Source: CAYNHQ01 sp964397255
GTDB taxonomy: Bacteria > Bdellovibrionota_G > JALEGL01 > DATDPG01
Direction of reading: 5' to 3'
Assembly (NCBI GenBank): GCA_964397255.1
Contig: CAYNHQ010000005.1
Location: 124,001-188,000 of the forward strand
DNA: 64,000 bases
Shown here: one piece after another, positions 1 to 7,297 of the stretch
Numbering within the stretch: the stretch's first letter is position 1
Layout of the letters: the number at the start of each line of letters is the position of its first letter
Notes under the pieces: generated by a model
Database searches by the model: none
Seen by the model: only the letters and a program-made list of their open reading frames with translations
What the model was told of the DNA's origin: nothing
Position numbers and translations under genes: made by a program

Positions 1-247
1 CCAGCGCCCAACCGAAGCCGGCGATATAAGCTCTTCCAATGCCATCCTTATTTGGGCGACGAACAAGATACAATCGATCGGGATCTTTTTTCATTCTCTC
101 CTCCACGCGTTCGGAAGTTCCATCGGGAGAACTGTCGTCGACGATTAGAACGTCAAAGTGCGATGGAAGCGCAAGGAGGCGATCGATGAGAGAGAGAATA
201 TTTTCCGCCTCATTATATGTGGGGATGAGAACTATGGGATGCGCCAT
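1..247 (-). CDS. Polyprenol-phosphate glycosyltransferase, family 2 (partial)
   Basis: Only the N-terminal ~82 residues lie in the window; the gene runs off the left edge. The protein begins MAHPIVLIPTYNEAENI and carries the GT-A nucleotide-binding motif IVDDSSPDGT near residue 37 and the RRPNKDGIGRAYIAGF segment typical of dolichol/polyprenol-monophosphate mannosyltransferases (DPM1-like). Family knowledge says such enzymes move a hexose from GDP-mannose or a UDP-sugar to a polyprenyl phosphate at the cytoplasmic membrane face. The ATG at 247 gives the expected start just before the first beta strand. It lies 20 bp downstream of the TPR protein gene on the same strand and may be co-transcribed. 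Lipid acceptor and sugar cannot be read from the fragment. Confidence 0.85.
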   Translation of the reverse strand, partial: MAHPIVLIPTYNEAENILSLIDRLLALPSHFDVLIVDDSSPDGTSERVEERMKKDPDRLYLVRRPNKDGIGRAYIAGFGWAL

Positions 248-267
248 TGGCAGCTATTTTGCCTGGA

Positions 268-2016
268 TTATCTTCGGCGGGAAAGATTCGACCGGTGTCC
301 CGAGCGATGCTCTGATTTGGATTGCCCGTCATTTTCGGCAGACTTTCCGCTCGACATGCTCATAGAATCGAGAGCCGAAACGTAGGTCGCGCGGACTTGA
401 GATGAATACTCTCCATTCGGATAGAGGCGAAGAAAGGCAAGCGACTCTTGAACGACATCATCGGTTCGGTTTTGTTTTGAAAGAAACTGGATAAGCTCCG
501 CGCGAAAGTGCTCGGCACTCGTTCCCCTTCGAATCGCATCGCGATAGACGGCTTCCGCCGCTGATGAATCATTCGCCTTAAGATAGAGCTCTGCCAGTCT
601 CTCTACATTGCGGCTGGGATCGCCGGAGAGCTGCGCCATTCGTTTTAGATACTCGGCGGCTTCGCTGAATTTGGATTGGCGCTCAAATAACGTCACGAAC
701 GCATTGACCAACGTTCCATTCGTGGGATCCAGCTGCAGGGACTGGTCGAGGTGGAGAGTAGCCGTGGTGAAATCTCCTTCATCCATCGCAATCATGGCAA
801 TGAGGGCATGCGTATCGGGATTGTTTGGATCATTCCGAAGAGCTTGATCGAGTTTCCGTAGCGCAGCACTATTTTCTCCCTGTTTATGTTCCAGACGTGC
901 GGATGCGCGGAGAATGTAATTATTGTTTGGAAAACGCGCTTGGGCGTAGCGAAGGAGCGCGCGCCCAGTGGAAAGAATGGGGCTAGTGGAATCACTTAAT
1001 TCAACCCAGGTTTCCACCAAGCCGCCGATCACTTCCGGGTCATTTGGTTTGAGAGCAAGTGCGCGGAGATAAGATTTTTCCGCCAAGCGCAAATCTTCCG
1101 GAGTCCCTTTACGGAAGCGGTCATTGGCGTTTAGGACCTCCGTCAAATATCTTTCTGGTGCGACGGGAGTTTCGAGCTGGACGAGGCGATGGATCAGTTT
1201 TTCTCCAGTCCGGATACGGATGGACTGAACGACATCAGGTGCCACTCCAACCAACGCGGCAAGGGCCAGGGTTACAAACACATGTGTCCAAACAATTTTT
1301 CGCTTGGGTGCTTTGGGAGACGCAACACGTACACGCTCCGCCATTCCCGAACGGGCTTCATTGCGGAGAAAAATATTTCCAAACAGATCGGCTGTTCCGG
1401 GATATGTCTCCAGACGGTAGTGGCGTCCGTCCGCGGGAATTATTTCATCTCCCGCTTTTAATTTCCCTTCGCTGATCCATTTTCGGATGGCTGAAAAATA
1501 TTCGAAATGAAACACTTCTCCGGCCTTCGTGCGAACTTCCCAATGTGCGAGGAGGCTATCGACGAAACTCTTATCATCGGTGGCAAATGGATTATCTCCT
1601 ACCTTGGTTGCCTCGCTTTCCATCAAAGAGCTAGCTGGCTCGCTTTCGATCAGCGTTCCAATGGCCGCGAGCGGTTGAGGCCGGCCATATTCACATCCTT
1701 TGAGTTCGATCACGCTCATGTCATCGCTGGCGTAAATCATTTCTATAGAAAAAGGCTGATCGCAAAGGGTGCAGTGGCTCTTGTAGAGGGGTTCTTCTGC
1801 ATATTGAGCGGGGAGAGCAATTGCGTTATCGCACGTGCTACAAACCATATTTACCTCAGAAGCCGACGAAGGGTCTTTTCCCTTTAATAAAGATGAAGTC
1901 GGAGCAAAGTCTCCCAAAAGGCGGTCAAATTCTTCCGTATTTGTTGCGCTGAAATCTCGATGTGCGGCCATGGTTGTGATCTGGAAAAGAGCACGGCTCG
2001 TGCCACTAATGGCCAT
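268..2016 (-). CDS. Zinc-ribbon / GYF-like / TM / TPR membrane protein
   Basis: Not a protein I can name. A CxxC...CxxC zinc ribbon (Cys59, 62, 82, 85) is followed by a GYF-like module around 159-205 (WEVRTKAGEVFHFEYF...DGRHYRL), a single transmembrane segment at about 243-260 and then TPR repeats to about 555, probably outside the cytoplasm. Zinc ribbon plus GYF plus TM recalls the N-terminus of GltJ of the Myxococcus gliding machine and related polarity proteins; that link is inference. Start choice is open. Codon use stays coding-like to the ATG at 2016, close to an AT-rich promoter-like region, but the only start with a clear Shine-Dalgarno (GAGG, 5-nt spacing) is ATG 1848, which would put the zinc ribbon at the very N-terminus (526 aa). 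Confidence 0.75.
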   Translation of the reverse strand: MAISGTSRALFQITTMAAHRDFSATNTEEFDRLLGDFAPTSSLLKGKDPSSASEVNMVCSTCDNAIALPAQYAEEPLYKSHCTLCDQPFSIEMIYASDDMSVIELKGCEYGRPQPLAAIGTLIESEPASSLMESEATKVGDNPFATDDKSFVDSLLAHWEVRTKAGEVFHFEYFSAIRKWISEGKLKAGDEIIPADGRHYRLETYPGTADLFGNIFLRNEARSGMAERVRVASPKAPKRKIVWTHVFVTLALAALVGVAPDVVQSIRIRTGEKLIHRLVQLETPVAPERYLTEVLNANDRFRKGTPEDLRLAEKSYLRALALKPNDPEVIGGLVETWVELSDSTSPILSTGRALLRYAQARFPNNNYILRASARLEHKQGENSAALRKLDQALRNDPNNPDTHALIAMIAMDEGDFTTATLHLDQSLQLDPTNGTLVNAFVTLFERQSKFSEAAEYLKRMAQLSGDPSRNVERLAELYLKANDSSAAEAVYRDAIRRGTSAEHFRAELIQFLSKQNRTDDVVQESLAFLRLYPNGEYSSQVRATYVSALDSMSMSSGKSAENDGQSKSEHRSGHRSNLSRRR

Positions 2017-2231
2017 TTAGATAAGACATATAAATATTTGAAATTGCTATATAAAATACAACAAATGGTTTCACGCAAGGCGATTTTGTGCACAATCGTA
2101 AACAAAAGTCCTCTCGAACTCTGAGTCAACTTTCGCCAGGTCCATTTTTCGGTTCGTTGCTAATTTCCTTCTTTGTTGACATCGCGCGTTGGTCGCGCTA
2201 CCTGGATCCTCAGTCGAAAGGGATGGTCGAT
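2017..2231. other. AT-rich divergent intergenic region
   Basis: This 215-bp stretch separates the divergent TPR-protein gene and the small secreted-protein gene. The first 60 bases are very AT-rich (TATATAAAATAC, TATAAATATTTG) and likely hold the leftward promoter. On the plus strand a perfect -35 hexamer TTGACA lies at 2176-2181, but no good -10 follows at 16-18 bp, so I do not call a promoter there. The first copy of the 37-bp direct repeat (2129-2165) lies here. Confidence 0.4.
2129..2165 (+). repeat. Diverged direct repeat, copy 1
   Basis: 37 bp matching 2964-3000 at 28 positions, ending in an identical 15-mer GGTTCGTTGCTAATT (2151-2165). It ends 66 bp before the ATG at 2232. Copy 2 ends 58 bp before the ald start, so both copies sit at a similar distance upstream of a gene. 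This fits either a duplicated unit (repeat plus signal-peptide gene) or a shared regulatory site. Confidence 0.6.
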
Positions 2232-2780
2232 ATGAAGAAATTGAAAGTTCTAGTTGCCGCGAGCTTATGTCTCCTGGCGTTCCCGGTTTTTGCTGGAGAC
2301 GACGATCTCAAGGCATCCCCTGTGGAACAATATTTTAAAGGCCAACATCAACTTGCGAATGTTTACCCGAACCAAGATTCAAAGGGAGCGGATTACCTTT
2401 TTTACAGCCAGCGCAGCTCTGGTGTATTTGTCACCTTCTCCTGGTTTCGGGCACTGACGAAGGAGTATGTTACGTCCTCGGTACCCCTGGAGCGGATCAA
2501 TATTCGCATTGACTCCAACGCTGAGATCCCTTTGGTTGAATTCGAAATTCCCTGTGCAACACAGTATCTACCTGGCGACACATGGCGGGAATGTGCTGGA
2601 GATACTGCCTTTCAAAGTAGAGGACCACAGGCATTTCTTGACTCGATCCCTTTGGCGCGCGTGACCTTGATTGTCTCAAAATTGGGGGAACCTATTTTCA
2701 GCCTTCCCGATGCGGGATCCCCGGTATCGCAATCCTCAGAAAAATATCCGTTCATCTCGAGGGGAGGTCAAAAACCATGA
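2232..2780 (+). CDS. Secreted protein of unknown function
   Basis: I do not recognise a family. The protein (182 aa) starts MKKLKVLVAASLCLLAF with a classical signal peptide and a likely cleavage after VFA-G near residue 18, so it is exported. The mature part has one Cys pair (EIPCATQYLPGDTWRECAGD) that could form a disulfide. The open frame extends upstream to 2088, but that part has no sense as a signal peptide; ATG 2232 (or ATG 2223) is chosen because the n-region and hydrophobic core begin there, with a weak GGGATGG upstream. Its TGA overlaps the ATG of the next small frame (ATGA at 2777-2780), suggesting a two-gene unit whose second member is broken. Confidence 0.7.
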   Translation: MKKLKVLVAASLCLLAFPVFAGDDDLKASPVEQYFKGQHQLANVYPNQDSKGADYLFYSQRSSGVFVTFSWFRALTKEYVTSSVPLERINIRIDSNAEIPLVEFEIPCATQYLPGDTWRECAGDTAFQSRGPQAFLDSIPLARVTLIVSKLGEPIFSLPDAGSPVSQSSEKYPFISRGGQKP

Positions 2781-3038
2781 GGCATATCTTGTTGCTTTTT
2801 CTCGCCATGGGTTCGTCCGGTCTCGCGGCAGCTGAGGAATCAAAGTCGACTTACACCTAGGGATCAAGGCCCTGAAATCGTAGGAAATTCCGGAAAAGTC
2901 TCCCCGAGCGCTCGAGACAAAACATCCGAAAATCGGTCGTATTCCAAGAAGGGTACGCCACAGACTTTCTCTACGTCTTTTGCCTGGTTCGTTGCTAATT
3001 CCCCCCCTTTCTGGTTAGAAAGCCCAACGTTTTCCTAA
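2777..3038 (+). pseudogene. Frame-broken small secreted protein gene
   Basis: ATG 2777 overlaps the upstream stop and opens a signal peptide (MRHILLLFLAMGSSGLAAAE) but the frame ends at TAG 2858-2860 after 27 residues. A different frame is open from about 2853 to the TAA at 3036-3038 and reads TPRDQGPEIVGNSGKVSPSA and onward. Loss of one base in the ACTTACACC stretch would join them into a protein of about 86 residues. The tail includes the second copy of the direct repeat, so part of the downstream frame may be fortuitous. It could instead be a genuine 27-residue peptide, or a sequencing error in an intact gene. Confidence 0.45.
2964..3000 (+). repeat. Diverged direct repeat, copy 2
   Basis: Partner of 2129-2165, with the identical 15-mer at 2986-3000. 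Directly after it comes a run of seven C and then TTTCTGGTTAGAAAG. If TTGCTA (2992-2997) is a -35, TAGAAA 18 bp later could be the -10 of the ald operon; this is weak. Confidence 0.6.
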
Positions 3039-3058
3039 CATTTTCCGAGGAGGATCGG

Positions 3059-4174
3059 GTGGTTATCGGCGTCTTAAAGGAAATCAAAAATCAGGAATAT
3101 CGGGTGGGGCTGGTACCCGCCGGCGCGCGAGCACTCGTTGAAGCCGGAGCCACGGTCATCGTTCAATCGGGGGCTGGAGACGGAGCCGGACTTCGCGATG
3201 AAATGTATCAAAAGGGTGGCGCTAAAATCGTTTCCTCGCCCGAACAGGTTTGGAAAGAATCCGATCTTATCGTCAAGGTGAAGGAGCTCTTACCGGAAGA
3301 ATTTCCATTCGTTCAAAAAAATCAAACCATTTACACCTTTCTTCATATGGCGGTTCTGCCTGAAATGGCGGATCTGCTTCTCGATAAAAAGGCGACATCC
3401 ATTTCGTACGATACGATTCAGCGGCCCGACGGCTCGCTTCCGCTTTTGAAACCGATGAGCGAAGTAGCAGGCAAAATGGCGGTGCAAATTGGAGCTACCT
3501 ATTTGCAGCGGGAAAATGGTGGAAAGGGCCTTCTTCTGGGAGGCGTCCCAGGAGTTCGGCACGGAAAGATAACTATTATAGGAGCGGGCAACGCCGGCAA
3601 AACAGCCTGTATGGTAGCGATTGGAATGGGGGCGGACGTTACGGTGATCGACGTCAATACGGATCGTCTTGAACATCTTCACGATAGCTTTGGAAATGGA
3701 GTAACCACGCTCAAGTCCCATTCGCAGAACATTGAAGATTCCGTAATTGAGTCCGATGTGGTGATTGGTTCAGTATTGATCCCGGGAGCAAAAGCTCCGC
3801 GCCTGGTCACCCGTTCAATGGTTTCTAAAATGGAAAAAGGTTCGGTGATTATTGATGTCGCCATCGACCAGGGAGGATGCGTGGAGACCTGCAAGCCGAC
3901 GACGCACGACAATCCGACATACGTCGTGGATGGAGTCATCCACTATTGTGTGACGAACATGCCCGGCGCGGTATCTCGCACGTCGACATTCGCTCTGACG
4001 AATGCAACGCTTCCTTATTTGAAAAAGCTGGTGGAGCTGGGCGTGAAAAAAGCGGTGGCGAACGACTCCGCTTTAGCACTTGGAGTGAATACTTACGCGG
4101 GCGAGGTGACACATCCTGCGGTGGCACAGGCATTAAACAAACCCCATAAAGCACTGGAGAAGTTGCTCTCATGA
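3059..4174 (+). CDS. ald: Alanine dehydrogenase
   Basis: NAD-dependent oxidative deamination of L-alanine to pyruvate and ammonium, in the cytoplasm. At 371 aa it has the normal family length. Visible residues match the characterised enzymes position for position: Arg15 (EYRVGLVP), Lys75, His96 (FLHMA) and Asp270 (DVAIDQGG), with the Rossmann motif IGAGNAG at 174-180. The start is GTG, chosen because GAGGAGG lies 5 nt upstream and the N-terminus MVIGVLKEIK is canonical. It is first in a coupled operon: its stop overlaps the gcdH start (ATGA, 4171-4174). In this setting it probably feeds amino-acid nitrogen and pyruvate into the catabolism encoded downstream. Confidence 0.96.
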   Translation: MVIGVLKEIKNQEYRVGLVPAGARALVEAGATVIVQSGAGDGAGLRDEMYQKGGAKIVSSPEQVWKESDLIVKVKELLPEEFPFVQKNQTIYTFLHMAVLPEMADLLLDKKATSISYDTIQRPDGSLPLLKPMSEVAGKMAVQIGATYLQRENGGKGLLLGGVPGVRHGKITIIGAGNAGKTACMVAIGMGADVTVIDVNTDRLEHLHDSFGNGVTTLKSHSQNIEDSVIESDVVIGSVLIPGAKAPRLVTRSMVSKMEKGSVIIDVAIDQGGCVETCKPTTHDNPTYVVDGVIHYCVTNMPGAVSRTSTFALTNATLPYLKKLVELGVKKAVANDSALALGVNTYAGEVTHPAVAQALNKPHKALEKLLS

Positions 4175-5337
4175 AACCGTTTGAGCACCTCGACTATCTT
4201 CATATCGATGAGCTTTATTCTGAAGAAGAAAGAATGGTTCGCGATACCGTGCGCGCATTTGTTCGCGACAAGGTTCAGCCGATCATCACAAAGCATTATC
4301 GGGAAGGAACCTTTCCGCGAGAGTTAATTAAACCGATGGCAGAGTTGGGCCTCTTGGGTGCGAGCCTTAAAGGCTATGAATGCGCTGGAATGAATGGCGT
4401 GGCATATGGTCTCACACTTGCGGAGCTGGAAGCAGGGGATTCGGGCCTGAGAAGTTTCGCCTCCGTTCAAGGATCGCTCTGCATGTATCCGATCTATGCC
4501 TATGGGACGGAAGAGCAGAAGAAAAAATATCTGCCGCCAATGGCGCGGGGGGAAAAGATCGGCTGTTTTGGTCTGACCGAGCCAGATTTTGGCTCGAATC
4601 CCGGGGGAATGATCAGCCGCGCGGAGAAAAAGGGAAACAAGTGGGTTCTCCACGGCACGAAAATGTGGATTACGAATGGAACCGTGGCCGATCTTGCCAT
4701 CGTCTGGGCGAAAACGACGGACGGTATTCGAGGGTTTATTGTGGAAAAAGGAACGCCTGGTTTTACGGCGAGTGAAGTGAAAGGGAAACTTTCGCTTCGC
4801 GCTTCGGACACGGCAGAGTTGTCGTTCGATCGATGTGAAATTCCGGAAGAAAATATTCTTCCCGAAGCGAAGGGGCTCAAAGGTCCGCTGGGTTGTCTTT
4901 CGCAGGCACGCTACGGCATTGCCTGGGGGGCGCTGGGTGCGGCGAATGCCTGTTACGATGAAGCGCTTCATTATTCGAAACATCGAATTCAGTTCGATCG
5001 ACCGATTGGAGGATTTCAAATCGTTCAGCAGAAACTGGCGTGGATGGCGACGGAAATTACAAAGGGCCAACTTCTCGCACTTCGTGTGGGGCGCCTGAAG
5101 GACGAAGGAAAAATCACGCCGGCGATGATTTCGATGGCGAAGATGAACAATGTGTGGATCGCTCTGGAGTGCGCGCGAAAGTCGCGCGATATTCTCGGCG
5201 CAAATGGGATTTTGGATGAATACTGTTCGATGCGCCACATGATGAATCTGGAGTCGGTGTACACATATGAGGGTACGCACGATATTCATACGCTTGTCAT
5301 CGGCGAATCCGTCACCGGCATCCCGGCCTACCATTGA
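4171..5337 (+). CDS. gcdH: Glutaryl-CoA dehydrogenase
   Basis: FAD enzyme that oxidises and decarboxylates glutaryl-CoA to crotonyl-CoA in lysine, hydroxylysine and tryptophan breakdown. The 388-residue chain has the acyl-CoA dehydrogenase layout: helical N-domain, beta domain with FGLTEPDFGSNPGGM (133-147) and MWITNG, and C-terminal helices. Arg94 (LRSFASVQ) and the catalytic Glu367 in TYEGTHDIHTL are those that mark glutaryl-CoA dehydrogenase rather than a generic acyl-CoA dehydrogenase. The ATG overlaps the ald stop by 4 bp and its own TGA overlaps the TTG of the glycosylase gene, so translation is probably coupled. Confidence 0.94.
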   Translation: MKPFEHLDYLHIDELYSEEERMVRDTVRAFVRDKVQPIITKHYREGTFPRELIKPMAELGLLGASLKGYECAGMNGVAYGLTLAELEAGDSGLRSFASVQGSLCMYPIYAYGTEEQKKKYLPPMARGEKIGCFGLTEPDFGSNPGGMISRAEKKGNKWVLHGTKMWITNGTVADLAIVWAKTTDGIRGFIVEKGTPGFTASEVKGKLSLRASDTAELSFDRCEIPEENILPEAKGLKGPLGCLSQARYGIAWGALGAANACYDEALHYSKHRIQFDRPIGGFQIVQQKLAWMATEITKGQLLALRVGRLKDEGKITPAMISMAKMNNVWIALECARKSRDILGANGILDEYCSMRHMMNLESVYTYEGTHDIHTLVIGESVTGIPAYH

Positions 5338-6218
5338 AAGTTCTTTCCGCCAACGGCCCCTACGACCTTAGAGCTGTCGTTTTCAGTCATGGCTGGGCGG
5401 ATCTATCGCCCTTTTGCGTCGAAGATACGAAGGGAACGGTTCGAGTGGCTCTTCGCGACGGGAAAAATGCAACCGTACGTATTTCTGCTGCAAAAAACGG
5501 AGTCAATGTCGAAGGCCCGACTACCAACCGATCCCTCGCTGCTGTTCGCTGGATGTTTCGATTGGATGATTCGATCGATCCTTTTTATCAACTCGCCCGC
5601 GAGAGTGATCGCCCCTGGGTGGAAGAGAGGAAGATGGGGCGGCTACTTCGAAGCGAAACCGTTTTCGAAGATCTGATCAAACTGATTTTGACGACGAATT
5701 GCAGTTGGGCCTTCACGCGAATCATGGTGGAGCGTTTGATTGAAACGATCGGTGACCGGACCTCGGATGGTTTTCCTCTTTTCCCGATGCCGGAAGCCTT
5801 CGCCCGAAAAAGAGAGGTCTTTTACAGAAACAAAATTCGGGCAGGCTATAGGTCTCCCCATTTACGAACGATCGGGAAGGCCGTGGCGGAGGGGAAACTA
5901 AACCCCGAACGCTGGCGCGATCCAGCTCTATCCACGGAACAGGTTCGAAAAGAAATTCTCGATGTCCCCGGTGCGGGACCCTACGTGGCCGACAATCTTC
6001 TCCGTTTTCTCGGGCGTTATGATCGTTTGGGTCTCGATAGTTGGGCACGTGGGAAAATCAAGGAGATGTGGAAAAAGAAAAAGCAACCCACCGACAAAGC
6101 GATCGAGAAGCACTATGCCAAATTCGGAACGTTTAAAGGTCTGCTTCTTTGGTGCGATTTGACTCGTGACTGGTTTGAAAAAGACGACTTTGCTTCCTGG
6201 ATTCGGCTTTCGACATGA
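5334..6218 (+). CDS. HhH-GPD DNA glycosylase (AlkA/OGG-like)
   Basis: A base-excision repair glycosylase of the helix-hairpin-helix-GPD superfamily, 294 aa. An N-terminal beta domain (about 1-80) is followed by the helical domain, the hairpin ILDVPGAGPYVADN (208-221) and the catalytic Asp235 in RLGLDSW. The lysine that makes OGG1-type enzymes bifunctional lies in the hairpin; here that position is Tyr217 (GPYVAD), which suggests a monofunctional glycosylase of the AlkA kind, but the substrate is not settled. The start is TTG 5334, overlapping the gcdH TGA. A repair gene locked by overlaps between two catabolic genes is unusual. Confidence 0.82.
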   Translation: MKVLSANGPYDLRAVVFSHGWADLSPFCVEDTKGTVRVALRDGKNATVRISAAKNGVNVEGPTTNRSLAAVRWMFRLDDSIDPFYQLARESDRPWVEERKMGRLLRSETVFEDLIKLILTTNCSWAFTRIMVERLIETIGDRTSDGFPLFPMPEAFARKREVFYRNKIRAGYRSPHLRTIGKAVAEGKLNPERWRDPALSTEQVRKEILDVPGAGPYVADNLLRFLGRYDRLGLDSWARGKIKEMWKKKKQPTDKAIEKHYAKFGTFKGLLLWCDLTRDWFEKDDFASWIRLST

Positions 6219-7297
6219 GCGCGCGTCCGACATGCGCTGTTGTGGGTGCCGGTGTCGTTGGGGCGGCCATCGCCTCGTATCTTGCTCGGCAACATTGCGC
6301 AGTTTATGTCTTCGATCGAAATTCCCGCGCCGGTAGAGGAGCAACGAGCCGCAATAGCGGTGTGATTCATGCCGGGCTTTACTATCCGCCCGATAGTCTC
6401 AAAGCGAAACTCTGTTTACGAGGTCGAATGCTTCTTTATGACTGGTGCAAATCTCACAACGTTGCGCACCGGAAAATCGGCAAATTGGTTGTGGCCTCGA
6501 GCGATCATGAAAAGCCGGCTCTAGAGAACCTCTGGAAAAATGCTCAGGCCTCCGGAGCCGTTGAAGCTCAGTTAATTAACCGAAATGAAATTTCAAAATT
6601 CGAACCTCATGTGCAGGGGAGTATGGCGCTCTGGAGTCCGGAGTCGGGAATCATTGATTCCCATGAACTTACCGATTCTCTTGTTGCCGATGGAGAAGCG
6701 AACCACGCTGAGTTTATTTTTTCGGCTGATGTCCGTGCCATTGAGAAGAAAAATGGAAAATACCGGCTTCAAACTACTCGCGGGGAGTTGGATGTAGACT
6801 GTGTGATCAATGCCGCCGGACTTTATGCCGACGAAATAGCCCGCTTTTCAGGTAGAGAAATTACGATTGATCCCTGGCGCGGCGATTATTTCAAACTTAC
6901 GAGTCCATTTCCATTTCAACGATTGATCTATCCAGTCCAGGCGCCCGAAAGCCCGAACTTGGGTATTCATTTGACGATTGATCTGAGCGGCCGCTACCGC
7001 CTGGGTCCCGATGCGGAGCATTCGAATTCGAAAGAAGATTTCTCTCCCCGCGAGGAAAAGAAAAGCGCTTTTGTGGAGGCAGGCCGAAAACTTTTTCCTT
7101 GGCTCGAACCTTCCATGCTTTCGTACGATATGTGTGGAATCCGAGCGAAAGTAAAACGAGGCGATCCAAAATCTTTCTCCGATTTTATTGTGTCCGAAGA
7201 TCTTCCCCGCTGGATCAATTTGATCGGCATCGAGTCCCCCGGCCTCACCGCCTCCCTCGCCCTAGCAGAGCACGTCGCAGAGTTTTTAGAAATTTAA
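6215..7297 (+). CDS. lhgO: L-2-hydroxyglutarate oxidase-like FAD enzyme
   Basis: FAD-dependent oxidoreductase of the DAO fold, 360 aa, that most likely oxidises L-2-hydroxyglutarate to 2-oxoglutarate and passes electrons to quinone. Evidence: dinucleotide motif VVGAGVVGAAIA (from residue 9), the family signature SRNSGVIHAGLYYPPDSLKA (45-64), and C-terminal GIHLT, RLGPDA, CGIRAK and GIESPGLTASLA. It is a little shorter than the usual ~400 aa. The ATG overlaps the glycosylase stop by 4 bp. L-2-hydroxyglutarate arises from glutarate by CsiD, so pairing with gcdH fits glutarate/lysine catabolism; no csiD is seen here. Its TAA shares four bases with the stop of the convergent lipoprotein gene. Confidence 0.85.
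   Translation: MSARPTCAVVGAGVVGAAIASYLARQHCAVYVFDRNSRAGRGATSRNSGVIHAGLYYPPDSLKAKLCLRGRMLLYDWCKSHNVAHRKIGKLVVASSDHEKPALENLWKNAQASGAVEAQLINRNEISKFEPHVQGSMALWSPESGIIDSHELTDSLVADGEANHAEFIFSADVRAIEKKNGKYRLQTTRGELDVDCVINAAGLYADEIARFSGREITIDPWRGDYFKLTSPFPFQRLIYPVQAPESPNLGIHLTIDLSGRYRLGPDAEHSNSKEDFSPREEKKSAFVEAGRKLFPWLEPSMLSYDMCGIRAKVKRGDPKSFSDFIVSEDLPRWINLIGIESPGLTASLALAEHVAEFLEI

Noticed and set aside
2176..2210. Promoter from the perfect TTGACA at 2176-2181
   Set aside because: No acceptable -10 at 16-18 bp (TACCTG or CTACCT only).
4324..5334. Long antisense open frame (336 codons) across the glutaryl-CoA dehydrogenase gene
   Set aside because: It is the complement of a gene with intact catalytic residues, has Arg/His/Ile-rich composition and no family motif; a shadow frame.
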